DNA of 64,000 bases from Aquiluna sp. (GCA_028144365.1 JAOGAX010000001.1:1-64000); one strand, 5' to 3'. Counted from the first letter of the stretch, positions 35,280 through 43,638 are shown. Notes: generated by a model from the letters alone, not told the origin. Numbers and translations are program-made.

Positions 35280-36518
35280 ATGTCGAAAATTAAAATCAGG
35301 CGCAGGTTCCCCAATCCCAAGGACATTCTCCAGCTTCTGAAGTTCAAGCCTTTGGTTTTGAACGGTAGAAGGCGGAGGTTGAGCGGGGCGCACACGATCT
35401 ACGACCTTAGGAGTATTGCCAAGCGGCGAACACCCCAGGCCCCATTTGACTACACAGACGGCTCAGCGGATATGGAAATTTCTATCAGCCGAGCCAGAAA
35501 GGCCTTTGAGGGAATTGAGTTCCAGCCAAGCATTCTCAAAGACGTTAGGGACGTAGACCTCAGCCTAGAAGTTCTCGGAAAGAGAGTTTCGATGCCTCTA
35601 GGCATTGCTCCAACGGGATTTACTCGAATGATGCACACGGAGGGCGAGTTTGCGGGCGCCACAGCTGCAGAAGAGTTTGGAATACCTTTTGCCCTTTCGA
35701 CCATGGGTACTCGATCAATCGAGGAGGTTGCCGGGGTTGCACCGGAAGGCATCAACTGGTTTCAGCTTTACATGTGGAAAGATCGCGACCGCTCGATGGC
35801 GTTAGTGGAGCGGGCAAAGGCTGCCGGATTTGACGCCCTAATGTTGACAGTGGATGTCCCAGTTGCCGGCGATCGCCTCCGAGACAAGTACAACGGCATG
35901 ACGATACCCCCAGCTTTGACCCTAAAGACCATCACCAATGCTTTGCCAAGGCCGGAATGGTGGATCAATTTTTTGACAACTGATGCATTGAAGTTTGCCT
36001 CTTTGGATTCATGGAACGGGACCGTCGGCGAGTTGCTTGACACAATGTTCGATCCAACAGTTGATTTCGAGGACTTGCAATGGATCAAGGAGCAGTGGGG
36101 CGGAAAGGTAATTGTCAAAGGTGTTCAGAATGTTAGTGATGCAAAGAAGCTCGCCTCCCTAGGGGTTGACGCCGTAGTTTTGTCAAATCACGGCGGTCGT
36201 CAGCTGGATCGAGCCCCAGTCCCTTTCTATCTTCTTCCAGAGGTGCGTCGCGAGCTAAAGAACGATTTAGAGGTCATGATCGACACCGGCATCATGCATG
36301 GTGCTGATGTTATTGCTGCGATGGCACAAGGTGCGAGCTTCACTCTCGTCGGAAGGGCTTACTTATATGGTCTTATGGCCGGAGGGCGAGAAGGGGTAGA
36401 CAGGGCTCTGACAATTCTGCAAGGCCAAATGTTGCGAACTATGAAGTTGCTCGGTGTCCGCTCTTTAGCCGAACTTGAACCGAGTCACGTCAAGTTAGTT
36501 TATGAGCAGAGAAGGTGA
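35280..36518 (+). CDS. lldD: FMN-dependent L-lactate dehydrogenase / alpha-hydroxy-acid oxidase
   Basis: 412-residue flavoenzyme that oxidises L-lactate to pyruvate. The FMN/TIM-barrel marks are [16 protein letters not shown] near residue 115, [19 protein letters not shown] near residue 165, [13 protein letters not shown], and the catalytic [12 protein letters not shown] near residue 305 with His and Arg. In this island it consumes L-lactate made by the dehydrogenase half of the aldolase fusion. It overlaps the second mutarotase by 17 bases, so they are co-expressed. Confidence 0.92.
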   Translation: MSKIKIRRRFPNPKDILQLLKFKPLVLNGRRRRLSGAHTIYDLRSIAKRRTPQAPFDYTDGSADMEISISRARKAFEGIEFQPSILKDVRDVDLSLEVLGKRVSMPLGIAPTGFTRMMHTEGEFAGATAAEEFGIPFALSTMGTRSIEEVAGVAPEGINWFQLYMWKDRDRSMALVERAKAAGFDALMLTVDVPVAGDRLRDKYNGMTIPPALTLKTITNALPRPEWWINFLTTDALKFASLDSWNGTVGELLDTMFDPTVDFEDLQWIKEQWGGKVIVKGVQNVSDAKKLASLGVDAVVLSNHGGRQLDRAPVPFYLLPEVRRELKNDLEVMIDTGIMHGADVIAAMAQGASFTLVGRAYLYGLMAGGREGVDRALTILQGQMLRTMKLLGVRSLAELEPSHVKLVYEQRR

Positions 36519-36849
36519 GACAATCCTGGAGCGAGTAGGTTTTCGCCTTCAACTGAAGCTGGCAACAATAGAAGAGTACGTTCTGGTGCACGAGAATGTG
36601 TGGCCGGAAATGACTGCTGCTTTGAGCCAGGCAGGCTGGCGAAACTACTCCTTATTCCTGGATCGTACTGATGGCTCGCTATTTGGCTATTTTGAGTCCA
36701 GCGACGCACAGGCGTCCATCGAGGCAATGAAAGGCCTCGAGGTAAATGTGAGATGGCAGCGTGAGATGGCACACTTCTTTGATGGTCTCAATGGTCGCAA
36801 CCCAGACGACGGATTTCTCACCCTTGAGAATGTCTTCTTCTTGGCTTAG
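36502..36849 (+). CDS. rhaM: L-rhamnose mutarotase (second copy)
   Basis: 115-residue family member with [49 protein letters not shown] and [13 protein letters not shown], the full RhaM signature and a closer fit to the family than the first copy. It begins inside the 3' end of lldD. It may balance anomers released by the intracellular rhamnosidase, while the first copy serves imported free rhamnose; that division of labour is inference. Confidence 0.9.
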   Translation: MSREGETILERVGFRLQLKLATIEEYVLVHENVWPEMTAALSQAGWRNYSLFLDRTDGSLFGYFESSDAQASIEAMKGLEVNVRWQREMAHFFDGLNGRNPDDGFLTLENVFFLA

Positions 36850-36920
36850 ATCGTTGGCCTGCCAGAAAACCCAAAAGCGTATTCGACAGTCCGTGTCCAG
36901 AGGAAAAGGGGTCTGAGCCC

Positions 36921-37889
36921 ATGAGCGTCGAAATTCATGTTGATAGAAATCTCGCGATGGAGCTGGTTCGTGCAACCGAGGCAGCAGCTATCAGGGCATA
37001 CCCATTCATTGGCAAGGGTGACAAAAACGCTGCAGATGGCGCAGCAGTCGACGCTATGCGAGCTTTTCTGGGAACTGTGGAATTTGACGGGGTTGTTGTC
37101 ATTGGAGAGGGCGAAAAAGACAAAGCTCCGATGCTTTTTAATGGTGAACACGTTGGGACTGGAGATGGCCCCACGGTTGACATTGCCGTCGATCCCATTG
37201 ATGGCACATCACTCACAGCCACTGGAAGACAAAATGCAATTTCCGTGATTGCTGCCTCGGAACGGGGCGCCATGCTGGACGCATCGACTGTATTTAAGAT
37301 GCACAAGTTCGTGGTGGGCAAGCCAGGGATCGGGGTTTGCAATATCCGAATGAGTGTCAAAGAGAATCTCAAAGAGTATTCAAGAGCAACAGGGAAGCCG
37401 GTGGAGGAGATTCTCGTCGCAGTTCTGGATCGTGAATACAACGAGGACCTTGTTGAACAGGTCAGAAGCGCAGGCGCATCTACCAGGCTTCTCCGCGATG
37501 GTGATGTTGCTGGCGGCATTCAGGCCGCGAGGTCAGAGAGTCGAATTGACATGTGTCTTGGACAAGGGGGTTCGCCAGAGGGGATTATCACTGCCTGTGG
37601 CGTGAAAGCATTGGGTGGTCAAATTCAGGGCATCCTTGCTCCGCGCGACGACTTTGAAATTGCGGGAGGAAAGCAGGCCGGGCTTTTATTCGATCACGTT
37701 TATGAAATGGACGAAATGGTTAGAACTGAGAACACCTTCTTCGTTGCCACGGGCGTTACAGATGGACCACTGGTCTCGGGGGTGCGCAAGCGGGGAGATG
37801 TCATTTTTGCTGAGTCAATTGTGATTCGAGGTAAAAGTGGCACAGTAAGGAAAGTATTCGCTGAGTACCAGGCATCGAGATGGCTCTAG
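36921..37889 (+). CDS. glpX: class II fructose-1,6-bisphosphatase
   Basis: 322-residue GlpX-type phosphatase that makes fructose 6-phosphate in gluconeogenesis. Motifs are LVRATEAAAIRAYPFIGKGDK near residue 15, VVIGEGEKDKAPMLFNGE near residue 55 and the metal/substrate loop AVDPIDGTSL near residue 90. Rhamnose breakdown yields only C3 units (DHAP and lactate), so cells growing on it need this enzyme; its place in the island fits. It is the last island gene, ending 12 bases before the second repeat. Whether the core genome has its own copy cannot be seen here. Confidence 0.93.
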   Translation: MSVEIHVDRNLAMELVRATEAAAIRAYPFIGKGDKNAADGAAVDAMRAFLGTVEFDGVVVIGEGEKDKAPMLFNGEHVGTGDGPTVDIAVDPIDGTSLTATGRQNAISVIAASERGAMLDASTVFKMHKFVVGKPGIGVCNIRMSVKENLKEYSRATGKPVEEILVAVLDREYNEDLVEQVRSAGASTRLLRDGDVAGGIQAARSESRIDMCLGQGGSPEGIITACGVKALGGQIQGILAPRDDFEIAGGKQAGLLFDHVYEMDEMVRTENTFFVATGVTDGPLVSGVRKRGDVIFAESIVIRGKSGTVRKVFAEYQASRWL

Positions 37890-37901
37890 GTTTATGTGGG
37901 C

Positions 37902-37978
37902 ATCAGAAGGTTGGGGGTTCGAGTCCCTCCAAGCGCGCTGAAACCCATCAAGAATTTCACGACTTGATGGGTTTCTTA
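37902..37978 (+). repeat. attR-like direct repeat (displaced tRNA-Arg 3' half plus terminator), copy 2 of 2
   Basis: 77 bases matching 17701-17777 with two differences. The acceptor strand reads CAAGCGC: it keeps the canonical C opposite G1 but has an A not found in the functional tRNA. There is no 5' half, so it is not a tRNA gene. The 3' end includes the stop codon of the neighbouring MFS gene, so the terminator serves that gene from the other side too. Confidence 0.9.
37940..37975. terminator. duplicated hairpin terminator between glpX and MFS transporter
   Basis: The same 13-bp stem as at tRNA-Arg (GAAACCCATCAAG / CTTGATGGGTTTC), followed by TTATTTGATT on the plus strand. It separates the convergent glpX and MFS genes and can stop transcription of both. 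Confidence 0.8.
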
Positions 37979-39169
37979 TTTGATTGTCTTTAGGTACCGG
38001 GCCAGGTATCCAGAGAGAACTAAAGCCCCTGCCGGGTACATCAACGCAGTTGGCAGAGTGGTCAGCTCCGAAATGAAACCTGTAATCGTGGGGCCGATGA
38101 AGTATCCAGCGATGGAGATGACTCCGATTCTGGCGATGCCCAGTGAAGGGGGGACTCCCGGGATCTCGGCGCTCGCGAGAATGTAGGCGGGGAAGATAGG
38201 TCCGATGCCCAGACCAGCAGCGAAGAAGCCTGCGTTTATCAAGATCATGGCTGCAATGGGGTTGCTTGCTGAAAGCGGCACCGCCGTGAGGATGCTGATA
38301 GCCCAAAAGCCACCTCCAAAGATGCCAGCGAACAAAACGGTTTTGTAGCTTCCGTGTTTTTCCATGATGCGGTCCGATGTGAAGCGAGAGATGATCATCG
38401 CTAGTGAAAATGTGGCAAAAACTGAAGCTGTTAATCCGGGCCCTACACCCATGTGTTCCGCAAGAAGAATTCCCCCCCAGTCCATAGCCGCACCCTCGGC
38501 AACAAAGCTCCCGAGAGAACCAATGGCAAACGCCCACAGCAGAATATATTTGCCACCGAACCAAGGCATTTGGGAGCTCGAGCCCTCGGCACCCTTGTGC
38601 TCGTCTTGACCGCTTGCAAGCATTTGCTCCGTCAGCGGGATGAAGATGAATATGGCGGTGACACCAAGGATCAGTAGGTTCTCGCCTGGTGTGAGCAGGC
38701 TCACCACAGCACCTCCAAAGACCGCGGTTAAGAAGGTTCCAATCGACCATGCTCCGTGCAGCGAGGCAAGGAACCGTCTTTTTGTGATTTTCTCAACAAT
38801 CACAGCCTGAGAGTTGGCGGCGATGTCCATAGCGGAGTATCCAAGACCCAAGATGAAAAGCCCGGTCATGATCCCAGGGACCGTCATCGTCAGGCCCATT
38901 GTTATGACACCGGCAGGCATGACAAATTGCGAGATTCTAAGGGTGTTCTTTGACCCCAGCAGATGGACAAGCCTGCCCGAGTACTGGGCTCCCAACACGG
39001 CACCGACACTACTTGCGGCCAGCATTATGCCAAATTGTGCGTCGTTTAGTCCCAAGTCGCTCTTGATCTCGGGAATTCGCGGAACCCAAGCCATTGAGCT
39101 GATGCCCATGACCAAGAACAACACTGCCAGTGACCAGCGCGCGCGAACTGCTCGGGTTGTGATTTGCAT
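37976..39169 (-). CDS. MFS transporter, 12 TM
   Basis: 397-residue major facilitator protein. N-terminal half: FLVMGISSMAWVPRIPEIKSDLGL then AQYSGRLVHLLGSKNTL, a motif A-like loop near residue 65. About 12 hydrophobic segments. The opening WVPRIPEIKSDLG resembles sugar/fucose-permease-like and YbjJ-type transporters. Its stop codon lies inside the second att repeat. It was probably the original right neighbour of tRNA-Arg before the island arrived. The substrate is unknown. Good ribosome binding site GGAGAGG. Confidence 0.85.
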   Translation of the reverse strand: MQITTRAVRARWSLAVLFLVMGISSMAWVPRIPEIKSDLGLNDAQFGIMLAASSVGAVLGAQYSGRLVHLLGSKNTLRISQFVMPAGVITMGLTMTVPGIMTGLFILGLGYSAMDIAANSQAVIVEKITKRRFLASLHGAWSIGTFLTAVFGGAVVSLLTPGENLLILGVTAIFIFIPLTEQMLASGQDEHKGAEGSSSQMPWFGGKYILLWAFAIGSLGSFVAEGAAMDWGGILLAEHMGVGPGLTASVFATFSLAMIISRFTSDRIMEKHGSYKTVLFAGIFGGGFWAISILTAVPLSASNPIAAMILINAGFFAAGLGIGPIFPAYILASAEIPGVPPSLGIARIGVISIAGYFIGPTITGFISELTTLPTALMYPAGALVLSGYLARYLKTIK

Positions 39170-39251
39170 GGGGCCTCTCCTCGCCCAATCCTATGTTCAC
39201 AACCTTGGCAATCGATTGGTTCTCGGCACCTTGAACTAGGCTTTTGCCGGT

Positions 39252-39803
39252 ATGAAAAAGCTTCTATTGGCAACCCTTTTATTGCCACTACTTGCCGGCT
39301 GTGCAGATGGTGAAGCGTTGCCAGCGGCTGATCAACTACCTGCAGTGAAGAACTTCATCGCCACCGCCGCTCCAGAGGAGCCCGAGGAGGTTGTCAGCTA
39401 CGCAGATGTAATCCGCGATAGTTACCAGTTGTTTTTAGAAAACGGCATGACCGAGGAAGTTACCTCGGCGGGAGATCGCTACATACTTACTTATGAACCC
39501 GGAGACGAGTTTGTAGCTGCTCTTTACAACCTTGAATTTGATGACATCGTCGGGGTCCAACAAAAAGAACTCTTTACCGTTTACTCAGCCTGGGCAATGC
39601 TCAGCGAAGAAGCCACGGTAATTGAGCAGACGGAGCAGGGCTATTCGCTAGCCCACCCTGACTACGGAAGCTTTTTTGTAGTCATCGAAAACGGCTTGAT
39701 TGTTGGGGGATCAGGCATTGACGCAGGCTGGAGTGGAGAATTCCGTTACGAGCCTGACCTCGAGGTCTTGGGGAGACTAGACTCACAATCGGAGGGCGAA
39801 TAG
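39252..39803 (+). CDS. putative lipoprotein of unknown function
   Basis: 183 residues. MKKLLLATLLLPLLAGC is a clear lipoprotein signal with lipobox LLAGC. The mature part is acidic and shows no family I recognise; it may have a small alpha/beta fold (DRYILTYEPGDEFVAALYNLE, later GYSLAHPDYGSFFVVIENGLIVGG). It is divergent from the MFS gene and followed by a small protein and the DivIVA-like gene on the same strand. Confidence 0.75.
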   Translation: MKKLLLATLLLPLLAGCADGEALPAADQLPAVKNFIATAAPEEPEEVVSYADVIRDSYQLFLENGMTEEVTSAGDRYILTYEPGDEFVAALYNLEFDDIVGVQQKELFTVYSAWAMLSEEATVIEQTEQGYSLAHPDYGSFFVVIENGLIVGGSGIDAGWSGEFRYEPDLEVLGRLDSQSEGE

Positions 39804-39889
39804 CGCCTATCCCCAAGGAGACGCAGGAAATTAGACGAATTTTCAGGCGATGGTTTTCGGTAAACCGAACAAACAGCGAGGCCCCAAAA

Positions 39890-40111
39890 GTGGACTTCGC
39901 TGCTCCTAGCGAGAGTGATTTTGAAGAGCAAATACGCTCTTGGAAAGGCTCACTTGGAGAGGCTGAAGATAGCCAGTTCAATCCTGAGACATCAAAATAC
40001 TTTTCTTCCAATGCGCTCTCTGACTCTAGAAGAGCCAGGCTAGATCGAAAAAAAGCAGAGCGTGAAGCAAAAGCAAAATCCTCCAAGCCCAAGCCGAAGG
40101 CTAGTAAATAG
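39890..40111 (+). CDS. small charged protein of unknown function
   Basis: 73 residues from a GTG start, with acidic N-terminal half (DFAAPSESDFEEQIRSW) and a strongly basic C-terminal tail (RRARLDRKKAEREAKAKSSK then PKPKASK). The frame is open further upstream but lacks an ATG, so the start is uncertain. Same strand as the DivIVA-like gene, 27 bases ahead. No family recognised; codon pattern and position make it plausible. Confidence 0.5.
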   Translation: MDFAAPSESDFEEQIRSWKGSLGEAEDSQFNPETSKYFSSNALSDSRRARLDRKKAEREAKAKSSKPKPKASK

Positions 40112-40138
40112 CCCTGGATTGGGCTACCCTTTTCACCT

Positions 40139-41266
40139 ATGAGCGAGCCAACAAAGAAGGTCTTCGGCACGTCCGTTGGTGGCTATAACCGCGGCGAAGT
40201 GGACCAGTACATTGCCTGGCTGCAGAAGACGCTTTCCGATCTAGAGAGCTACAACTCTCTAGCCGTGCGCGAGCAGCAGAATCTTCGCGAGAGGCTCGTT
40301 GAGGTCGAGGAGCAGCTCAAGGCCGCCAAGTCCCCCGGCTATGCACAGCTTGGCGCAAAGTTTGAAGAGACCCTCCGGCTCGCGGAAAGCGAAGCGGCTA
40401 AGCTCATAAACGATGCGGGCAAAGACGCGCTCAAGACTCGGGAAACCGCCAAAGCAGAGGCCGAAAGAATTCGCTTCGAAGCCGAGGATGAAGTTTCGAA
40501 GCTCAGTGCAAAATCACAGCGTGAGGCCAAGACGTTGCTTTCTCAGGCAAAGGCCGATGCAAACCAGATTAAGGAAGAAGCAGAAGACGAGTTGCAGCGC
40601 GTTCAGGCCGAACGCGCACAACTGGACAAGGAAGCTGCAGTCGTCAGGTCCGATGCAGACAATTACGTAGCCAGGATCAAGGCCGAGCTTCAGTCTGAGG
40701 TCGAGAAAATCCAGACTGAGAACGCCCGGCTGCTAAAGCGCAATGCCGAGATTGAATCTGAGATTCGAGAGAAGATTGACCAGGGTGAGAAGCAGGCGCT
40801 GGACATCTTCCGAAGGGTCCAAAAAGAGGCAGAGGACATGCGCAGTGAGGCTGAGCGTGAGCTTCGTGCCGCCACCGCCGAGGCCAGTTCGCTAATCGAA
40901 AATGCAGAACAAACTCTAGAAAGTGCCAGAACTGAGGCTGACAGATTGGCAGCAGAGTCAGAGTCCATGGCGCTAAACATCATTGCCGATGCAAGGTCTC
41001 GAGCCGAGAAACTGTCAATGCGTTCCCTCGAGATAACTCAGGCGGCAATTCAAGAGGCAGAAGCTCGACTCCGCATGCTCCCGTCTCAGCAGAATGCCAT
41101 CGAAGAATTCATTGCAGAAACCAAGTCTCTTCTCACTCCAGAGCAGGAAATGGCTATCAGTCGACGCAAGACAATCGAAGAAAGCCGAAAGCCGATAGAA
41201 CCAGAGGTCGTCGCTGAAGAGGCTGAAGAGGTCGTTGTCGAGGCTGAGACCGACGAGAAAAACTAA
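40139..41266 (+). CDS. DivIVA-like coiled-coil cell-division/polarity protein
   Basis: 375 residues. The N-terminal VFGTSVGGYNRGEVDQYIAW matches the DivIVA membrane-binding domain. From about residue 40 to 330 it is nearly continuous coiled coil rich in A, E, K and R (repeating AEAERIRFEAEDEV-like blocks). The tail is acidic (EPEVVAEEAEEVVVEAETDE). Actinobacterial relatives organise polar growth and septation at the membrane. It overlaps the convergent carotenoid-type gene by 4 bases. Confidence 0.8.
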   Translation: MSEPTKKVFGTSVGGYNRGEVDQYIAWLQKTLSDLESYNSLAVREQQNLRERLVEVEEQLKAAKSPGYAQLGAKFEETLRLAESEAAKLINDAGKDALKTRETAKAEAERIRFEAEDEVSKLSAKSQREAKTLLSQAKADANQIKEEAEDELQRVQAERAQLDKEAAVVRSDADNYVARIKAELQSEVEKIQTENARLLKRNAEIESEIREKIDQGEKQALDIFRRVQKEAEDMRSEAERELRAATAEASSLIENAEQTLESARTEADRLAAESESMALNIIADARSRAEKLSMRSLEITQAAIQEAEARLRMLPSQQNAIEEFIAETKSLLTPEQEMAISRRKTIEESRKPIEPEVVAEEAEEVVVEAETDEKN

Positions 41267-42654
41267 ATCAAACTCGAAATCGAGTTCATAGCTCCACCCA
41301 TCACCGCAGGTATTCCCCCTCCAGGGTGAACGGATGCACCAACCCGATAGAGCCAAGGTCGTCTGAGGCTTCGGTAGCTCGGGTTGTGAAATGGCCCGGA
41401 CTGCCAAAGTGGATTCTTTGCTCCGTAGAGAGCACCGCCCAGTGCTCCAAAACTCTCGAAGTAGTTTGCGTTGAGGATTTTGTAGTCTTCAAATAACTGG
41501 TCGATAGGACGATCGAGGCCAATCAGATTAGAGACCCGATCAATTTCGTCCCTTACCCAAGTGGTCTCAAGGTCATAGTCGGCGCTATCGGCAGGCGCGG
41601 TCAACAACACCGCAACTGTTGCCTTGCTGTTTGCATAGACAGACCCTGGCTCGTAGTAGTTGACAAAGCTCATGGTTTGCTCAGGTGCCGAGTTTGACTT
41701 GAGAGCGCGATAGAGGTCGCCCGGATCATCTGGCATCACGACCGAGTGGGTTACCGTGCCCTCTGGCAGGGGCTGCTTTAGTGCTGCGTATATGGCCACT
41801 CCTGAGCAGGATCTGTTTGAAGCAACCTTCGGCTTCTTCCCCGTCAAAAGAGCATTGGTGAGTGAGGCGTCTAGCGAAGAAACCACTATGTCTGCGCTAA
41901 AGCTTTGGGCGGAGGTCTTGACCCCATTCTTGGAGATCGCACTCACCCGCTGGCCCGTGAGAATCTCTGCACCTGAGTCTTGAGCCAGCTTCGCCAGCAT
42001 TCTGGGAACCTCGTTCATTCCCCCTCTTGGAACTGAGATTCCCTGCTCGCTCATGATGGCGGTCATCGAGGCGTAGATGGGGAGTGTTTGGTCTGGAGAG
42101 ACCCCTGCATTGAGGGTGTGGATGGCGATCAGTTCTTTGAGCCCATCGGGCATCCAATCAAGCGACCTTAGATAGTTGTTTGTGGAAAGCCTGGAGCCGT
42201 AGACACCTAGAAGCTTTCCGAGAGCGGGAAGCGACTTTAGATCCATTGGAGCCGAGGTCAAGAGTGTGTTTATGGGTCCTGCGAGGTCTTTATGCTCGTC
42301 AACAAACCTTTGCCAAGGCGCGTGCCACTGATGTTCTTGGGGGATTGGAATATCAATCTGGTCGCCGCGGAAAAAGTACCTACCCACCTCGGCCAGCCGA
42401 ATGAACTCAAGCTCCTCGGGGAGTTTGCCGCCAAGGGCTTGGTACTTTGCGAGGAAGGTTTCCCAGACACCCGGGAAGGTGAAGAGCGAGGGGCCTGTGT
42501 CAATTACCTGCCCGGCAACCTCTATTCTTCGGCTCTTGCCACCGATCCAGTCGCCCTGCTCCAATACGGTGACTTTGTGTCCAGCCTGAGCGAGCAGGGC
42601 AGCTGAGGTTAGACCTCCGAGCCCGGCTCCGATGACGACGATAGTTTTTGCCAT
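41263..42654 (-). CDS. CrtI/CrtD-family carotenoid desaturase (phytoene desaturase-like FAD enzyme)
   Basis: 463-residue flavoprotein. FAD motif TIVVIGAGLGGLTSAALLAQAG at the N-terminus, EQGDWIGGKSRRIEVAGQVIDTGPSLF next (conserved carotenoid desaturase start), and the C-terminal GASVHPGGGIPAVMGGAM typical of the CrtI group. Paired with a prenyltransferase, without phytoene synthase nearby, it may be a later-acting desaturase (CrtD-like 3,4-desaturation) rather than the primary CrtI. Membrane-associated. Its ATG follows the prenyltransferase stop directly (TAAATG). Confidence 0.85.
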   Translation of the reverse strand: MAKTIVVIGAGLGGLTSAALLAQAGHKVTVLEQGDWIGGKSRRIEVAGQVIDTGPSLFTFPGVWETFLAKYQALGGKLPEELEFIRLAEVGRYFFRGDQIDIPIPQEHQWHAPWQRFVDEHKDLAGPINTLLTSAPMDLKSLPALGKLLGVYGSRLSTNNYLRSLDWMPDGLKELIAIHTLNAGVSPDQTLPIYASMTAIMSEQGISVPRGGMNEVPRMLAKLAQDSGAEILTGQRVSAISKNGVKTSAQSFSADIVVSSLDASLTNALLTGKKPKVASNRSCSGVAIYAALKQPLPEGTVTHSVVMPDDPGDLYRALKSNSAPEQTMSFVNYYEPGSVYANSKATVAVLLTAPADSADYDLETTWVRDEIDRVSNLIGLDRPIDQLFEDYKILNANYFESFGALGGALYGAKNPLWQSGPFHNPSYRSLRRPWLYRVGASVHPGGGIPAVMGGAMNSISSLI

Positions 42655-43497
42655 TTATGGATACATCCCGAAGGTGATTCCAACCACCAGTTGGACACCC
42701 GCCACAGCACCTGCGACGTAGGGGAAGGCTATCGAGTATTTATAGACGTCATGGGCTTGCTCAGGAGTTGGCTTTCTCCACACGGAGAGGACGAGGTAAC
42801 CGGCAATCAGGGCGTTTGCAGCAGCCAGCGGGAGATTCACAAGGCCAAAGAAGATTGTTGAAACCAGCCACCAAACTCCAGACCAAACAAGCGTCCCCCG
42901 CACACCTAGATGAACCGCGGTGGTGGTGATGCCGGCGTCACTGTCTTGGGGAATGTCCTGGATTGCGTCATAGGCATGCTTGGCAATTGACCAAGCCATC
43001 AGTCCAATTACTCCGAGCCACAGCGGTTCGTGGCCCAAAGCCAGTGGAACAAATGCCAACGGAAAGGCGTAGTCGGTGTTTGAGAAGCTGTCGAGATATG
43101 GCCTTGCCTTAAACCTCAAAGGAGGCGCTGAGTAGAAGGTGAAGAAGAGGCTGTAAGCGAGCATCCAGGCAACTGCCTGCCATGGCAGCGTCAGGGCAAA
43201 GTAAATAAGAAATGGAACGTTGGTGACTATGACGCCAATCCAGATTGGCTTTACCTCGTTGGGGTAGATATGGGCACCCTCATAGGAGCCCTTGCGAGCG
43301 TTTATGTTGTCGGTTTCCTGGTCGAAGATGTCGTTGATTCCATAGATTAGGAGGTTAAAGGGGAAGGTCACCCAGATAAGGATTGGCAGGATCTCCCAGT
43401 TCCAGATGTAGCCGGCGAGCCACATGCCCATGACGGTTGTACCAATGGTGTTGACCCAGAGAACGGGCCTAGAAATTTGAATTAGTCGCCAGAGCAC
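42655..43497 (-). CDS. UbiA-family prenyltransferase, probable lycopene elongase type
   Basis: 280-residue polytopic membrane enzyme with about 8 hydrophobic segments. The first prenyl-diphosphate motif is GINDIFDQETDNINARKGSYEG near residue 55 and the second is AIQDIPQDSDAGITT near residue 182. These sequences and the desaturase partner suggest a C50-carotenoid elongase/hydratase (CrtEb/LyeJ-like) that adds C5 units to lycopene. Other UbiA products (quinone, heme side chains) are less likely in this context. Start GTG. It leads the two-gene operon below a palindrome. Confidence 0.8.
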   Translation of the reverse strand: MLWRLIQISRPVLWVNTIGTTVMGMWLAGYIWNWEILPILIWVTFPFNLLIYGINDIFDQETDNINARKGSYEGAHIYPNEVKPIWIGVIVTNVPFLIYFALTLPWQAVAWMLAYSLFFTFYSAPPLRFKARPYLDSFSNTDYAFPLAFVPLALGHEPLWLGVIGLMAWSIAKHAYDAIQDIPQDSDAGITTTAVHLGVRGTLVWSGVWWLVSTIFFGLVNLPLAAANALIAGYLVLSVWRKPTPEQAHDVYKYSIAFPYVAGAVAGVQLVVGITFGMYP

Positions 43498-43638
43498 CCA
43501 TTCAGCCTAAGCCCTCGCAACCAAATGCACTTTTTGCACGAATGTGCAATTGACGCGGCCCACTCGTACAAGTTAGTAGGCGAAGAACAGACCAATGAAC
43601 CGGCTTGAAGTTCTGTCTAGACCCCCTAGACTATTTGC
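43498..43638. promoter_or_regulatory. divergent region with palindrome TTGCACGAATGTGCAA (43534-43549)
   Basis: A perfect 6-4-6 inverted repeat lies 37 bases upstream of the carotenoid-type operon and about 90 upstream of the LLM gene. The word TGCAC occurs once more next to it. This looks like an operator for a dimeric regulator. It does not fit a LacI (no central CG), Rex or LexA consensus that I know. No regulator gene is adjacent. Confidence 0.5.

Larger units (their letters stand above)
17778..37901. mobile_element. genomic island inserted at tRNA-Arg (P450 module plus L-rhamnose module), no integrase seen
   Basis: Bounded by the 77-bp tRNA-Arg/terminator direct repeats. All cargo is metabolic: a P450 electron-transfer module and a full rhamnose pathway with its own regulator and transporter. 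No integrase, excisionase, transposase, replication or conjugation gene is recognisable among the ORFs. It may be a fixed island that lost its integrase, or one mobilised in trans. The flanking genes (tRNA cluster on the left, MFS transporter on the right) look like ordinary core. Confidence 0.85.

Noticed and set aside
36935-37519. 194-residue minus-strand ORF opposite glpX
   Set aside because: Antisense shadow with Ser/Pro/Thr-rich translation; glpX is certain.
37902-37937. possible second tRNA-Arg gene
   Set aside because: Only the 3' half is present, without D arm or 5' acceptor strand; it is an attachment-site remnant.
37815-38750. 311-residue minus-strand ORF
   Set aside because: It is an out-of-frame shadow of the MFS transporter and runs through the tRNA-derived repeat (the WRDSNPQPSD-like stretch); composition is not protein-like.
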